Below, piece after piece: positions 39,224 to 49,040 of a stretch of DNA of 64,000 nucleotides (positions are counted from its first letter, which is position 1; each line of letters starts with the position of its first letter). The DNA is from Terebella lapidaria. Taxonomy: Eukaryota; Annelida; Polychaeta; Terebellida; Terebellidae. Location: the NCBI GenBank assembly GCA_949152475.1, contig OX424566.1, positions 15,523,177-15,587,176 of the forward strand, in the 5' to 3' direction. The position numbers and the translations under genes were made by a program. The notes under the pieces were generated by a model, which ran no database searches, was not told where the DNA came from, and saw nothing but the letters and a program-made list of their open reading frames with translations.

Positions 39224-39748
39224 TTACTCTGGCTTCGACTTGTGAACTGCCGCGTAGAGGTCGCCCTCTGGTCCCACATAATGCTCTGTGCCGTTGCTCC
39301 TCTCCTCTCGATTGCCAGACACTGGCGCCGATATATCTCCGTCTGGGGAATAACCCTTCTTCTTCCGCGGTTTTTTCGCGATTTTCGGTTTCATTTTCGG
39401 AGCCCGTTCTTCCATGGACCTCAGGGCAGCCTCACTGGTGCCCCACAATCCTGAGTCGTCGTACATCGTGTTGTCAAACATCATGACACAATCATCGGAT
39501 TCCACGGGTGTATTTGAGCAAGCGCCTTCCATTGATTGAGCTCCTGAAGCATTCTCGAGCGAATACTCTGCCACAGTATTGCGCTCCAGTGAGTAGGTGA
39601 CGCTATTCGCTGGTTGGCTGATCTGTTGCAGTGGCCTTGACCTTGGCATAGATCGTGACTTGTGATAGGTCACCCGGGACCGGGAGGTGGAAGGGGCGCT
39701 ACTCGGCAAACTTGGCCTGGCTGCATTCAGTCTTGGCGTCATCGGTGG
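39224..39748 (-). CDS. Gene 1 last exon: long cytoplasmic tail
   Basis: The acceptor TTATACAG precedes PPMTPRLNAARPSL, in phase 0 with the previous exon, and gives 174 residues to the TAA at 39224-39226. The tail is Ser/Pro/Arg-rich at first, with tyrosines in VTYSLE, AEYSLE, TMYDDSG and EHYVGP. A lysine-rich patch (KMKPKIAKKPRKKK) precedes a C-terminal DLYAAV, which fits the YxxPhi sorting motif. The preceding exon (39955-39873) adds SSYSNV, which matches the ITIM consensus [SIVL]xYxx[ILV], and a proline run (RPAPPP). This tail has no visible relation to the tail exon of genes 2 and 3. Confidence 0.8.
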   Translation of the reverse strand, partial: PPMTPRLNAARPSLPSSAPSTSRSRVTYHKSRSMPRSRPLQQISQPANSVTYSLERNTVAEYSLENASGAQSMEGACSNTPVESDDCVMMFDNTMYDDSGLWGTSEAALRSMEERAPKMKPKIAKKPRKKKGYSPDGDISAPVSGNREERSNGTEHYVGPEGDLYAAVHKSKPE

Positions 39749-42700
39749 CTGTATAACATAATACAGATTGATGAAAACACCTACCAAGAACAAATTTTCT
39801 GCATTTTGGATAGTGAATAATGGTTGGCGTGCCCTTTAAGTTTCCACGGTCACACACCCCTGATCCACATACAACGTTCGAGTAGCTGGAGTCGGGTTCA
39901 TTGTTCGGTGGCGGGGCAGGGCGTGAGGGGTTATGATATTGACGTGCTATACTTCCTGTGAGGGAAATAGAGAGAGATATTGAGAGATAATAGGACAGTC
40001 ACATGGTCCGGCCCAGCAAATTCCCTATATTGACTCTAAAATAAGTCTACATTTGTTGTATTTCTTTCAAATGAGCTTTATTAATGAGCACGTGTTCCTT
40101 GAATATGTTTGAACAACTGAAAGTACATGATAAATTGTTAATATTCACCAGGAAGAATACCATCGCTAATCTTCAGATAGCCTTTCTTCTGTAGAAGAAC
40201 CAGCCTGGAGATAATGAATAAATGTATTCAATACATGCATATATTCAAGAGTATCGTCGAAAGTAAGTTTCACTGTGCATGATTACAAAAAATGGGAGTG
40301 TTTCACGAAAGTAAGGTTATGAGTAGATCTGGCAAAATCCCAATGGCTCTGGGTAATGATATATGTCCTTCCTGGTCGTCATCGAAATTGGTTGTCACTA
40401 AGAATAATAACTAGCAATTACCATCGTAGAGTGGAATATTATATTAGGTATAACGGGCTTACTCACAGTGCAGCAACAGAAACGCAGATCACACACAAAG
40501 CAAGGCCCACTTTCAGTCCCACATCTGACAGGGTAGAATGATGATGTATCACAATTTACAGTCGTAGGTAATGTCTGATATACATGTATATTCATCACTA
40601 TAATGAGATAACAGGCCGAATTTTGATCTGTTTGTCTAATTCATTTCAACATTGAAATTTCGAATGATAATTACATCACGTTTATAATTGCAACTGACGA
40701 CAACACCACTTTAACAATTGTGTTACAGCAAAATTTTTGGATAAAATGCGAATTATTACAACATATGCACGTGCCAGTGATCATTACTGAGAAATTAGTT
40801 TGATTGTTTGAGGAAATTAAGTTTATTATTCGTAGGTTTATTGGACATTTTTGTTTCATGTGACCGCTGTCGAGGCTTGGCGTCGGTCTACAAAAGAACT
40901 TGAACGTATCTAGAATAACGTTATGGTATAGTATAATAGTTCAAATCTATACGAGTTTTTGTGCCGCCAAAGACACTGCCTAAATGGTTATTTGATAATA
41001 TATTCATCATTTTATAGTATTTAATATCACAAAATACTAATACAACTGAATGTTATGTTTACATATCACTATACTTTATGAATTATTCAAGTACCGATTA
41101 TACATGTATCAGTTGCCTACATTAAGCCATCTGATCAAACCATTATCTACACATGCTGGCATCACGGACTTCAGAACATTAATTGAATCACCACTCCGAA
41201 TATCCACAAGGAATATAATCATATGCAGTTCGACCTAATTTAGTATTATTTGCACTAATTGTATTAATCCAATATATTGATGATGGATGCTAATCCACCT
41301 ATTAATCGGGATTTGTTTCCAATTTCCAGTTTTTGAATCGTTTCAATATGTTGTTGGACAATTGTATATCAATTGCATCCAGTGTAACCTACAGAAGGAA
41401 TACTTCATGTATATATTCAACACACGGTCTACTCCTGATGACACAAACTCATGCGTCTTCGGCTGTAAACATTTGGTAGAGTTTGTTTTCCTTTATAATG
41501 TGTTGTATTTCAGGTTTGCTGTTACTTTGTGCTAATACTTTTCACAATACCAGATTAGGAATTTTTAGTTTGGTATGTATGGTCAAGAGTAGTTTTGCCG
41601 CTCATACCATGATCAAGACACTCACGCATTCCTTGACTCCCGTCTCCATCATGACTCCGACCTTGTTTATAACAATAAAGAATAGCCCGAGTTTATATGC
41701 GCCTTTGAATGTAAGGCTTTGAATACAACTTAAATAAGTGAATCTACGTGATTATCTGATCATGAATCATGCATATCAACCTACTGTTATTTGTGGAATT
41801 TCCATCGCCTGAAATGAACAAAACATTGAATTATCTGGGGAACGGATTGCAAGAAAAACAGCCCCCAATTCCACATCACATGCATTATCTTCTTTAATTA
41901 AGAGTAAACAAATTCCACGTTAGGAAACGTGGTTATGCTATAATAAGAAGAGACATATGGAAACCATATAATGATACATTTTATGCGGAATTTGAGCTAT
42001 TCAGTGAACAATCAGAACAAACAAACAGAGATCAGGAGATGAGCTGCGTTCAAAGAATGATTTTACCTTGACAGATAACCAGAGCTGTTGTTTGCTCACA
42101 AGTCTCCGCATGCCATGACATGTTGGTCAGGTTGAGATTCAAGCATGCCTTGTCATCGTCGCGTGCGGAGGCCAGGTTGCTTTTAAAGTAGACTACTGGG
42201 CGGTCTTCGGGCTCACTGTCGCCTGCAGGTCAACATCATGAAATAGACACTAAATTATTACAAAGCGAGTTCTATATAAACTAGACAGTACTATAAAACG
42301 CTCAAATCCCTCAACACGACACGAAAACACTCGTTTGCCACACGTATATATTTTTTCAATAATAAACGTCTATTTTCGCAACAGCCATATCAATCGAGAA
42401 GATCTGCGAGGAAATATATACGTTTGTGTAATTTTTCGTAGATTACGGGGAATTGGAATAAAATTCAGCACCGTTTTCGAGGTGAAAAAACGAAAGATTG
42501 GGGAAATCATCCGATATAAATGTAGGTGAAGTCTGAAAAGTTTAGGAACAAAAACTTATGCTTACCGATCCAGATCCAAGGTTTGTAGAATAACCCCAAC
42601 CAATATGTGCGGGAGTCCGAATCGCTGACATACTCATCCATGGTCCGGAGTCTGCCGCCTCTGTTACTGCACTTAGACTGAGCATCATACCACGTCGTAC

Positions 42701-44216
42701 CGATTTCATTGGTGGTATTAGACCCTGAAACAGAGATACATCAAATGTTCAGCCCAAATCGCTGCACTGGATCAAGGGCAATCAAACTTGATCTATGGTA
42801 TATAATTATCATACAAACTATAATTATTTTGTACCAGTACATCTGACGTATTGGCTGGACGCTACATCTGCGTTTGAAATTGTAGTAACACTTGCGGGTT
42901 CCACGAAAACAGTCGAAAACGAGTTATGCGCTGAAAATTATTGCATGCAATAAGAAATATAAATAATTGTCCCAATGATACACTGCAACAAGGTAATGTT
43001 TTTTTCCGGATATCCACCAGAATAGGCTGAACAGCCAACCTTTTGCATGCTCGATACTATCCTACATACTTTCCATATTTACTGTTACTCAGATATCTTT
43101 GAAATTTTTGAATAATATATAAACTTAGTTACCATGAAATGTATGCAATCAGTTTCTACAAATGACAGAGTGGTGAATGTTGACAACGAAACCAGTGAAA
43201 AAAATTTAGATTACTGCATACAGAGCAACTCAGCTCAAGCAGTTTTGGCACATATATGTAAATCAACGAAAAATCATAGGCTTCCATATCAATTTATCAA
43301 GTATTTAAGGTCTCATACAGCATACAGAGTAATATTCATGCACATGGACGGTATTTCCATCAAGGTATTTACTGAAGCGATCAAAAACCTGTTAAGTCGT
43401 CATTATCGTCTGGCCAATAGTCGGTAAGACTCTCGTTCACCCACGTCCATCCTTTACCGTAGTCCTTCCGTCTAGATCCCAGCCATGCTTTCCCCGTGTA
43501 CCCTAAGCCTGACAACCTAGTTTCCAGGAAATGCTGAATCTCTTGACGCTGTATAGTTAGCAGGCGCTGACTCTGACCTTTACAGGCCAGGTAACTTTGG
43601 CACCACGTGAGCGGGTCACGTGCTATGTACACGTGGTACGTTGTGTTTGTTCCAGTTTCGTTGAATGTGTCAGTAAGTTCCAGAGCAGCCTCTCTACGAG
43701 TTTCTCTGCGACATCTTTCGATTTCTCCAGGGACTACCCGTCCAGTCAGCACGAGCCACATGAAGTCTGTTGACAGAGCGTAGTGAAAGCTCAGGCAGTC
43801 ATCACGGATTTTGTGGGACCGTATATCATAAAGTGGGTCATTCAGATTGGGAAGATAAAAACTTTGCATGTTTATGGTACCACTCCGATTAAATCACCGA
43901 CAACTGGTGATTCCCCCTGGTTTTTTCACCAAAGCTATCTTTGTCAACAGCGTTGTACATCTTTGTGAACATGTCCAATTGTTGATGAAATGAAATTTGA
44001 ATATCGCCATTTTTCATATGTAGAACCCATAACCCCCAAAACTCCCGCCCCCATCAACTTTGATATGGATGCCTAGATGCACGATAGTGTCCAATATCAA
44101 AAGCTTCAGATAATGGAGATCAAATAAATGTGTTATCGCCCAGGAAGCAATTTTCGATAATAACCACATTCGATAGTATACTTACAGACTATTTTGGTTG
44201 AGTTCTTTCCAACCAT
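39224..44216 (-). CDS. Receptor gene 1: type I membrane C-type lectin-like receptor
   Basis: Nine minus-strand exons join in phase: 44216-44186, 43766-43389, 42724-42566, 42222-42067, 41808-41785, 40524-40467, 40204-40149, 39955-39873 and 39748-39224. They total 1,470 nt, or 489 residues. Residues 1-24 are a signal peptide split between exons 1 and 2 (MVGKNSTKIV then YFMWLVLTG). Residues 60-137 are the N-terminal half of a C-type lectin-like domain (WCQSYLAC, then WLGSRRKDYGKGWTW). Residues 138-242 are a complete domain (WYDAQSKC, YWLGL, WHAETC, ALVIC). A short Asn/Ser/Thr stalk follows, then a membrane helix at about 255-275 with stop-transfer QKKGYLK, then a tail of about 210 residues. No EPN/QPD or WND sugar motif is seen, so classical calcium-dependent sugar binding is doubtful. 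NxS/T sites are frequent. The microexon donor (ACA/GTAGGT) is the least certain junction. Likely a surface recognition receptor; the ligand is unknown. Confidence 0.8.
40467..40524 (-). CDS. Gene 1 transmembrane exon
   Basis: The acceptor CCCTGTCAG and donor GTGAGTAAG bound 58 nt encoding VGLKVGLALCVICVSVAA. Joined in phase to the next exon (40204-40149, LVLLQKKGYLKISDG), it makes one hydrophobic helix followed by a basic stop-transfer segment. The phase match at both junctions strongly supports the gene model. Confidence 0.8.
42067..42724 (-). CDS. Gene 1 exons 3 and 4: complete C-type lectin-like domain
   Basis: Exon 3 (42724-42566) follows CTCTGTTTCAG and encodes SNTTNEIGTTWYDAQSKC through KPWIWIG. 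Exon 4 (42222-42067) follows GACCTGCAG and encodes SEPEDRPVVYFKSNL through TALVICQ. Together they give the expected order of the fold: WxxAxxxC, a WxGL core, then the C-terminal CxxxxxxxxxxWxxxxC and a final VIC. Both exons begin and end in the same phase, so the domain can be skipped or duplicated without loss of frame. The canonical EPN/QPD and WND positions are not occupied. Confidence 0.85.
43389..43766 (-). CDS. Gene 1 exon 2: signal-peptide end and half C-type lectin-like domain
   Basis: This 378-nt exon starts after TGTCAACAG, completes the signal peptide (FMWLVLTGRVVPG) and adds a 36-residue linker with NET and NTT glycosylation sites. It then encodes only the N-terminal half of the domain: RDPLTWCQSYLAC, RLLTIQRQEI, KAWLGSRRKDYG and GWTWVNES. 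It ends LTDYWPDDNDDLTG at a GTTTTTG donor; an equivalent position is used in gene 2. The matching C-terminal half (three cysteines and a final IC) is not encoded before exon 3. Confidence 0.85.
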
Positions 44217-45182
44217 TTCAATGTCTCTCAAACGCAGATTGGCATCCGTTTTCCGATCACATTGTAGTAGCGTTTAATGCTCCAGTGCCTTCGTACAAAT
44301 CCAAGAGCACATTAGGTGTTCCAATACAACACATTGCAAGACATATCTGATCGGGGTGAGTGTTATAAAGGACTTGTGCATAATTAGCATTATATACATT
44401 CATTAAATGGAATAACATTCACGAACTAATCACACAATTTGAGCCAGATCTGTAATATGATTAAATGCCCAGCAAATTCAATTTTGACGAATTGTCCTCG
44501 TGATCGGGATACCTATTAAACGTCATATTAGTGTGACTCGTGCATCATGCATCAATTATTCCACAAAAGCGGAAGTACCGTGTACAATTTGTCAAAATTG
44601 GCGTTAATATTACTGGTGTGAGTCTAACACTTTATCACATGTATCAGATACTAATGTGTGATTGGAAACTAAATAAATACTAAATAGATAATGAATTATA
44701 AGTATATTCTTTGAAACAGTAGTGCTACAAATGAGAGGCATTTATCTCAAATTTGATGATAGGTAAACTTTAATGTCCCCCCCCCTTCCCTGGCCCAGTC
44801 GGGTAGTGATTCCCATAAGACAAGGGATACACAAGGGATACAAAAGTTAAACTCATGGATATTTATCTTGAAGACCTTAAAAAAATGTAGTGATTTTCAT
44901 CAAGCTTAAAACAATAAAGTTGAAGCACTTTTTTATTCCAAAATCTGGATGTGGTGATTAACAACTGATATGCATACATAATCATGATAATACATACATA
45001 ATGCACACATACATACACTTACAGCTATTTATATGTTATATAACCTACATGTAATACTCGGACGATATAGAGTATACATTACTGTACAAGAAAAATACAG
45101 TGAAGGAAATTGCATTATTATATAATTATATAATTGGGTGGCCAGCAACAATGGTATACTGGCCCTTTTCGATGAGTTGTTA
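44217..45182. other. 5' flank of receptor gene 1
   Basis: This includes the 5' UTR and likely promoter of gene 1. Its homologue lies upstream of gene 2. A minus-strand TTTATAA-like box near 44360 is a possible TATA element, with no further support. A short C-rich stretch lies near 44777. No other gene is seen. Confidence 0.45.
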
Positions 45183-45762
45183 TGCCCCTATTCCACACCG
45201 ACCAAGAAGCCCACGAATCGCTACGATTTGAAAATTTTTGGGATGCGTAGTTGAATCGTAAACAGTTCGTGAATTTCTCAACTGATTCGTATTTATTCGT
45301 AGTCCGTTCTTGCAATTCTTGAGCGATCGGGAATTCGTGGCCAAAGTTTTGAGCTGTTCAAAATTTTGGACACGATCTCCTGATTCCAAAATATCGTAGT
45401 TAATTCGTAACCAATTCGTAGTTCATTCTTGGGCTTCTTAGGCTTCGTAACTGAATCGTAAAGGATTCGTAGACATTCGTAGTTATACTTAAGTCATTCG
45501 TGGTTCGTGCATTCGTGGCTAGACCACGAATTGGATACGAATACTGTCACGAATCCCATGAGTACACATCTTAAATTATTCCTAACGTTCTTGCAGTATT
45601 CGTAATTGAGTCTTGAAAATTGGTGTTGATTCTTGGTAATATTTTCCGTTACTCCAGCAGAATCCCACGAATAGTCATAATGCTATCGTACCTGTGTCGT
45701 AACAGAATCGTAGAGCGTCACGAATGGGACAAGGGATTCGTGGTCGGTGTGGAATAGGGGCA
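45183..45762. mobile_element. 580-bp MITE with 22-bp perfect terminal inverted repeats
   Basis: The left end TGCCCCTATTCCACACCGAC is exactly inverted at the right end. Flanks read TTA (45180-45182) and TCA (45763-45765), compatible with a 3-bp PIF/Harbinger-type duplication with one change. The interior is rich in degenerate TTCGTGG and TTCGTAG motifs. The homologous position near 58460 in unit B lacks the element, so the insertion postdates the duplication or occurred in one copy only. No transposase is encoded. Confidence 0.8.
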
Positions 45763-46132
45763 TCACCAAAATCGTTCATTTTCCCAATATACATACAACA
45801 ACGCTCTGAGGAACCCACATTTCATTTTGCGAGCAGTGTCATACAAAAGTATGTTCGTCGGTATTTCTGTGTGCTCAACATCAAAACGCGCCAGCATGGA
45901 GCCCTTATGGAATGCGAAGTAACATCCAACTAGTGTTACCAGCCAAATATAGATCAGCGTGGCACTCTGATGGCTAAGTATTGTGTTTGTTCCTGTGTTA
46001 TAATTCACTTTCCATTTTTGATGAAAAATCTTTTCATTCATTAGGTAATTATGTACACAATTATATGACAAACGTGACGTCATTGATTTTCCTATAATCA
46101 ATTTTCCTGTTATGATTCAATTCAATTATTAC

Positions 46133-46426
46133 CTAATTTTTACTCAGAGTACACGTTCTGATGTCCGAACTGCTGAAACAGGTGTATGTAATGCCCACAC
46201 TGAAGTCGACATTCAAGTCACCATGATCTGATTGAAGGTTACGCCAAGCCTGTCACACATGTGATGGAATAATTGCATCATCTCACCCTAATGCATGGTT
46301 GTCGCATACGGGGTAGGAGATGTTCACCCTTCTGGAGCACCTGAGCTCACACTCAGCTGGCTGGGTGTCTGTGATGTTTACGTAGCTTTGACTTACTTTA
46401 TTATCACTTGGATTTGACCGCTCACA
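46133..46426 (-). CDS. Candidate small cysteine-rich gene (PAN/apple-like), partial
   Basis: Two exons join in phase. Exon 46426-46287 follows TTTTACAAAATCAG and ends at GG/GTGAGA. Exon 46199-46133 follows GTCGACTTCAG and ends at TAG. The product contains VNITDTQPAECELRC, NISYPVC, ITYTC and a final RTCTLSKN. The spacing of cysteines with a closing C-T-L resembles PAN/apple domains. A Kazal-like reading was also considered but its spacing fits worse. Upstream exons, including any signal peptide, are not identified; an open stretch with good splice sites (ERSVEFGGNFYELV, near 46600) is one possibility. No homologous segment exists in unit B. It could be a gene fragment or chance. Confidence 0.35.
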
Positions 46427-48645
46427 CTGATTTTGTAAAATTTTCCAAGGCCAAGGACAGTGTCTACTCAACAACATTAGCATTGTAGGTGTTTATAGAT
46501 GTCACGGGTGATTATTTGTAGAAAACAATTTTCAGTCAAAACTCCAGATGTCTGACCTGAAATATGTGAATGGACTAGTTCATAGAAATTCCCGCCAAAT
46601 TCTACCGAGCGTTCCTGAAAATATTAGACAGCCGACCAATGACTGCTGCGCGTAGGTTTTGAAGCGAATGTGTCAACGACGGTAATCACTTCGATATCAT
46701 CTGCATCGAGTACCCACCTGACCTTCCAAATTCTCAGCCGTTATGACTGTGTAAACCGCAAATAGACAGTCTACATGTCTTTATGTTGTTATATCTCAAG
46801 TTTAGATTTCTTTTAGAGTTTATTGAAAATAATCGCCGGCTCGCACAACATTGCAATTTTAAACCGACACATGTCACGCGCATAATTTATAACCACGTCC
46901 GTGAGTCTACTGATTTCCGAATGTGTTTACACACATTTTGGGTTTTTCCGTATGTGGTTACACTTGTTGCCTGGGGCAACGCACACAGCTATGATTGGTC
47001 CATTTGAAACTAGAGATTTCCGAAGATTAGCACCTTTGGCCTCAACAAACAAAATGCTCCTAGATTTATGTTCGTATCATGAGCACATAGGAAGTCATAA
47101 ATGGCACATCTGTTGATGACCTTGAAGTTGACTCCACGACCTTGAAGGCTTAATCTCGAGGTCGATCCTCAACTGAAATGTGTAAATTGGTATCTACAGA
47201 CAAAATACTTGTGGATAGAGCTTATATTTGTATTATGAACAGATAGAAATTCATATGCAATGATGTTATTGATTGGCAAGTCTCAAGGTCGTATATCATC
47301 TGCAATGTTTAAAACCAAAATTGTCCTGTAACCTATCTTTGCCCTGGCGCTAATTTATTTGGTATCCTAGCACTATTCAATAACAGGAAAATGAAATTCA
47401 ATGAAAAAAATGGGGAAGAAATATAGCTTTTGCATAAAATGCAAAACTATTTGAAAATATCATTACAAATGGTATATTTCCAGTGTTATAATGGTCGTTC
47501 ACACAAAAATCAGATGACTTATTTATCAGTTTTATCACATAAACAATCCTAGTAACAAAATGCCCATATACAGGAAGACAAACTATCAATGTGAAGATAG
47601 TACATTGACTCTATCTTCACAGTAAATAATGACTTCGGACTCCTTTACATTTCCCGATGTCCCACACAGGAGTCAAGGTACACACTGCAAGGTGACACCT
47701 GTCTTCTACTACATTTCCAGACGCTCCGGTATATTTTCCAACTATTCTACCTTGACTGCCTATATTGGTCGGCAAGGTGAAACACACCTATATGTACTCA
47801 ACCAGGCAAAATTATTTAATTTATCTGACGGTCTACACTACGTTAGGTATTATAATTTAATGTATATCTGGATACATATAATTTGATATAATACGTAAGC
47901 TGTATTCAGACATACACATTCATCTATCAGGGAAACACATGAGGCTTTCAAATAGCGTTGTAAACTGGTGCTATTACTTCGTTCTGGGATGCAAGGATTT
48001 TACTTGACCAGAATAGCAATGAGAATGGTGTTATGTGTAGATATTTGCAAACACATCATGGCGCAATTTACTACTCTACAATTCACAGTGAACCTGGGTA
48101 TTATTGAAATTTACACTAAAACGTCTCTGTTTGTCTGTACATGCACATAATGATATATACATCACTTTACAAGTATGTATTCCTCAAGCATAACGTTCGT
48201 GTCTTGATGACAGTGTCTTTTTCCGACCTAACAGTTCCAACGACTGAGAAGGAATTAAGTGAGTTACTCGGAGCACACTATTATTGACACTTGTGCCCTT
48301 TGTTGTCAAATACTCATCATGGCAGACTTATCCTAAGTCTCTCAAACGTTGTGATGTATGTCTCGTTACATGTCACTTTCGCCTCATCATCCATTAAAAC
48401 AGTTTGTTCTTCGATATTTGTTGTGTTTGACAAATCGTGGCATCCTCGGTATCCATTAAAACAGTTTGGTCTTCAATATTTGTTGTGTTTGACACGTCGT
48501 GTCATCCTCGGTATTCATTAAAGCAGTTTAGTCTGTGTATGACATGCTATGTGTCAGCCTGTTTTCATGTCTATTGTGAAAGGAAGTCTTTTCCTTGTAT
48601 TTGCTCTCATTGAAAATGGTTTTGTTCAGAGCTACTTTCTGGTTC
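46427..48645. other. Spacer between gene 1 upstream region and gene 2 downstream region
   Basis: 47,110-47,596 matches 58,560-59,135. 47,603-48,645 matches 59,551-60,503, the 3' flank of gene 3. Short open frames are not conserved between these copies. ATAGTA at 47597-47602 is the unoccupied site of the LINE found at 59142-59544. Confidence 0.55.
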
Positions 48646-49040
48646 TTATCTCTCTTGTTCAATGACATCTGAAGCATTTGATGAAGCCCTCTATTCCAGG
48701 TAATCATGGCCAACCGCTTGTTCCTGCATGTTAATGTATATCTTGCTTTCCTGTTCTTCCTCGTGTATGATTACATTGGTAACGGTTGTTGGTCTTGCAT
48801 TCTCACTTGTGCATAGGTACTCTTCTGTTTAGGTCTCAGCAAACATGCCTGGCATCACTTCTCTTGAATCATTTACTGTCATCATTGTTTGTCCACCGTT
48901 TGAAACTGAAAATTTCCTGGAGAATACTGGTCTTGTATCTTGGAAAGCTTGGTCATACGTATCATCACGCTCCGGTAGAGATGGCCCCACACGAAGGAGT
49001 GAATTGCGTACTAATTTTGTCTCATCCAGGTCTCCATACA
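48646..49040 (-). pseudogene. Decayed remainder of the gene 2 cytoplasmic tail
   Basis: It is homologous to the last two thirds of the gene 3 tail, including YGDLDETK, DDTYDQAFQDTRP and IYINMQEQ. Against gene 3, a 1-bp loss near 49,110-49,130 takes the upstream exon out of this frame. In this frame there are also a TAA (complement of 48829-48831) replacing a CAA, and a TAG replacing the YLEM methionine codon. Those tyrosine motifs are therefore not part of a gene 2 product. Confidence 0.7.

Larger units (their letters stand above)
41578..47596. repeat. Segmental duplication, unit A
   Basis: Exons 1-5 of gene 1 with introns and upstream DNA recur at 50,050-59,135 (unit B), interrupted by unit-specific insertions. 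Exon lengths are identical between units (31, 378, 159 and 156 nt). The unit's 3' part (38.4-41.5 kb, transmembrane and tail exons) has no counterpart in units B and C, which carry a different module. Confidence 0.8.

Noticed and set aside
39187-39486. Plus-strand open frames over the gene 1 tail
   Set aside because: These are antisense to the well-supported last exon.
42836-42933. Possible extra gene 1 exon between exons 2 and 3 (HNSFSTVFVEPASV to YVRCTG)
   Set aside because: It has splice-like ends and fits the phase in gene 1, but the homologous stretch in gene 2 has stops in all frames and the expected cysteines are missing.
43134-43427. 97-codon plus-strand frame
   Set aside because: It lies in a gene 1 intron and runs into exon 2 on the opposite strand. 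It has no recognisable domain and no counterpart in unit B.
47629-48150. Short plus-strand frames shared in part with 59.4-60.2 kb
   Set aside because: The similarity is due to segmental duplication; frames are not conserved between the copies.
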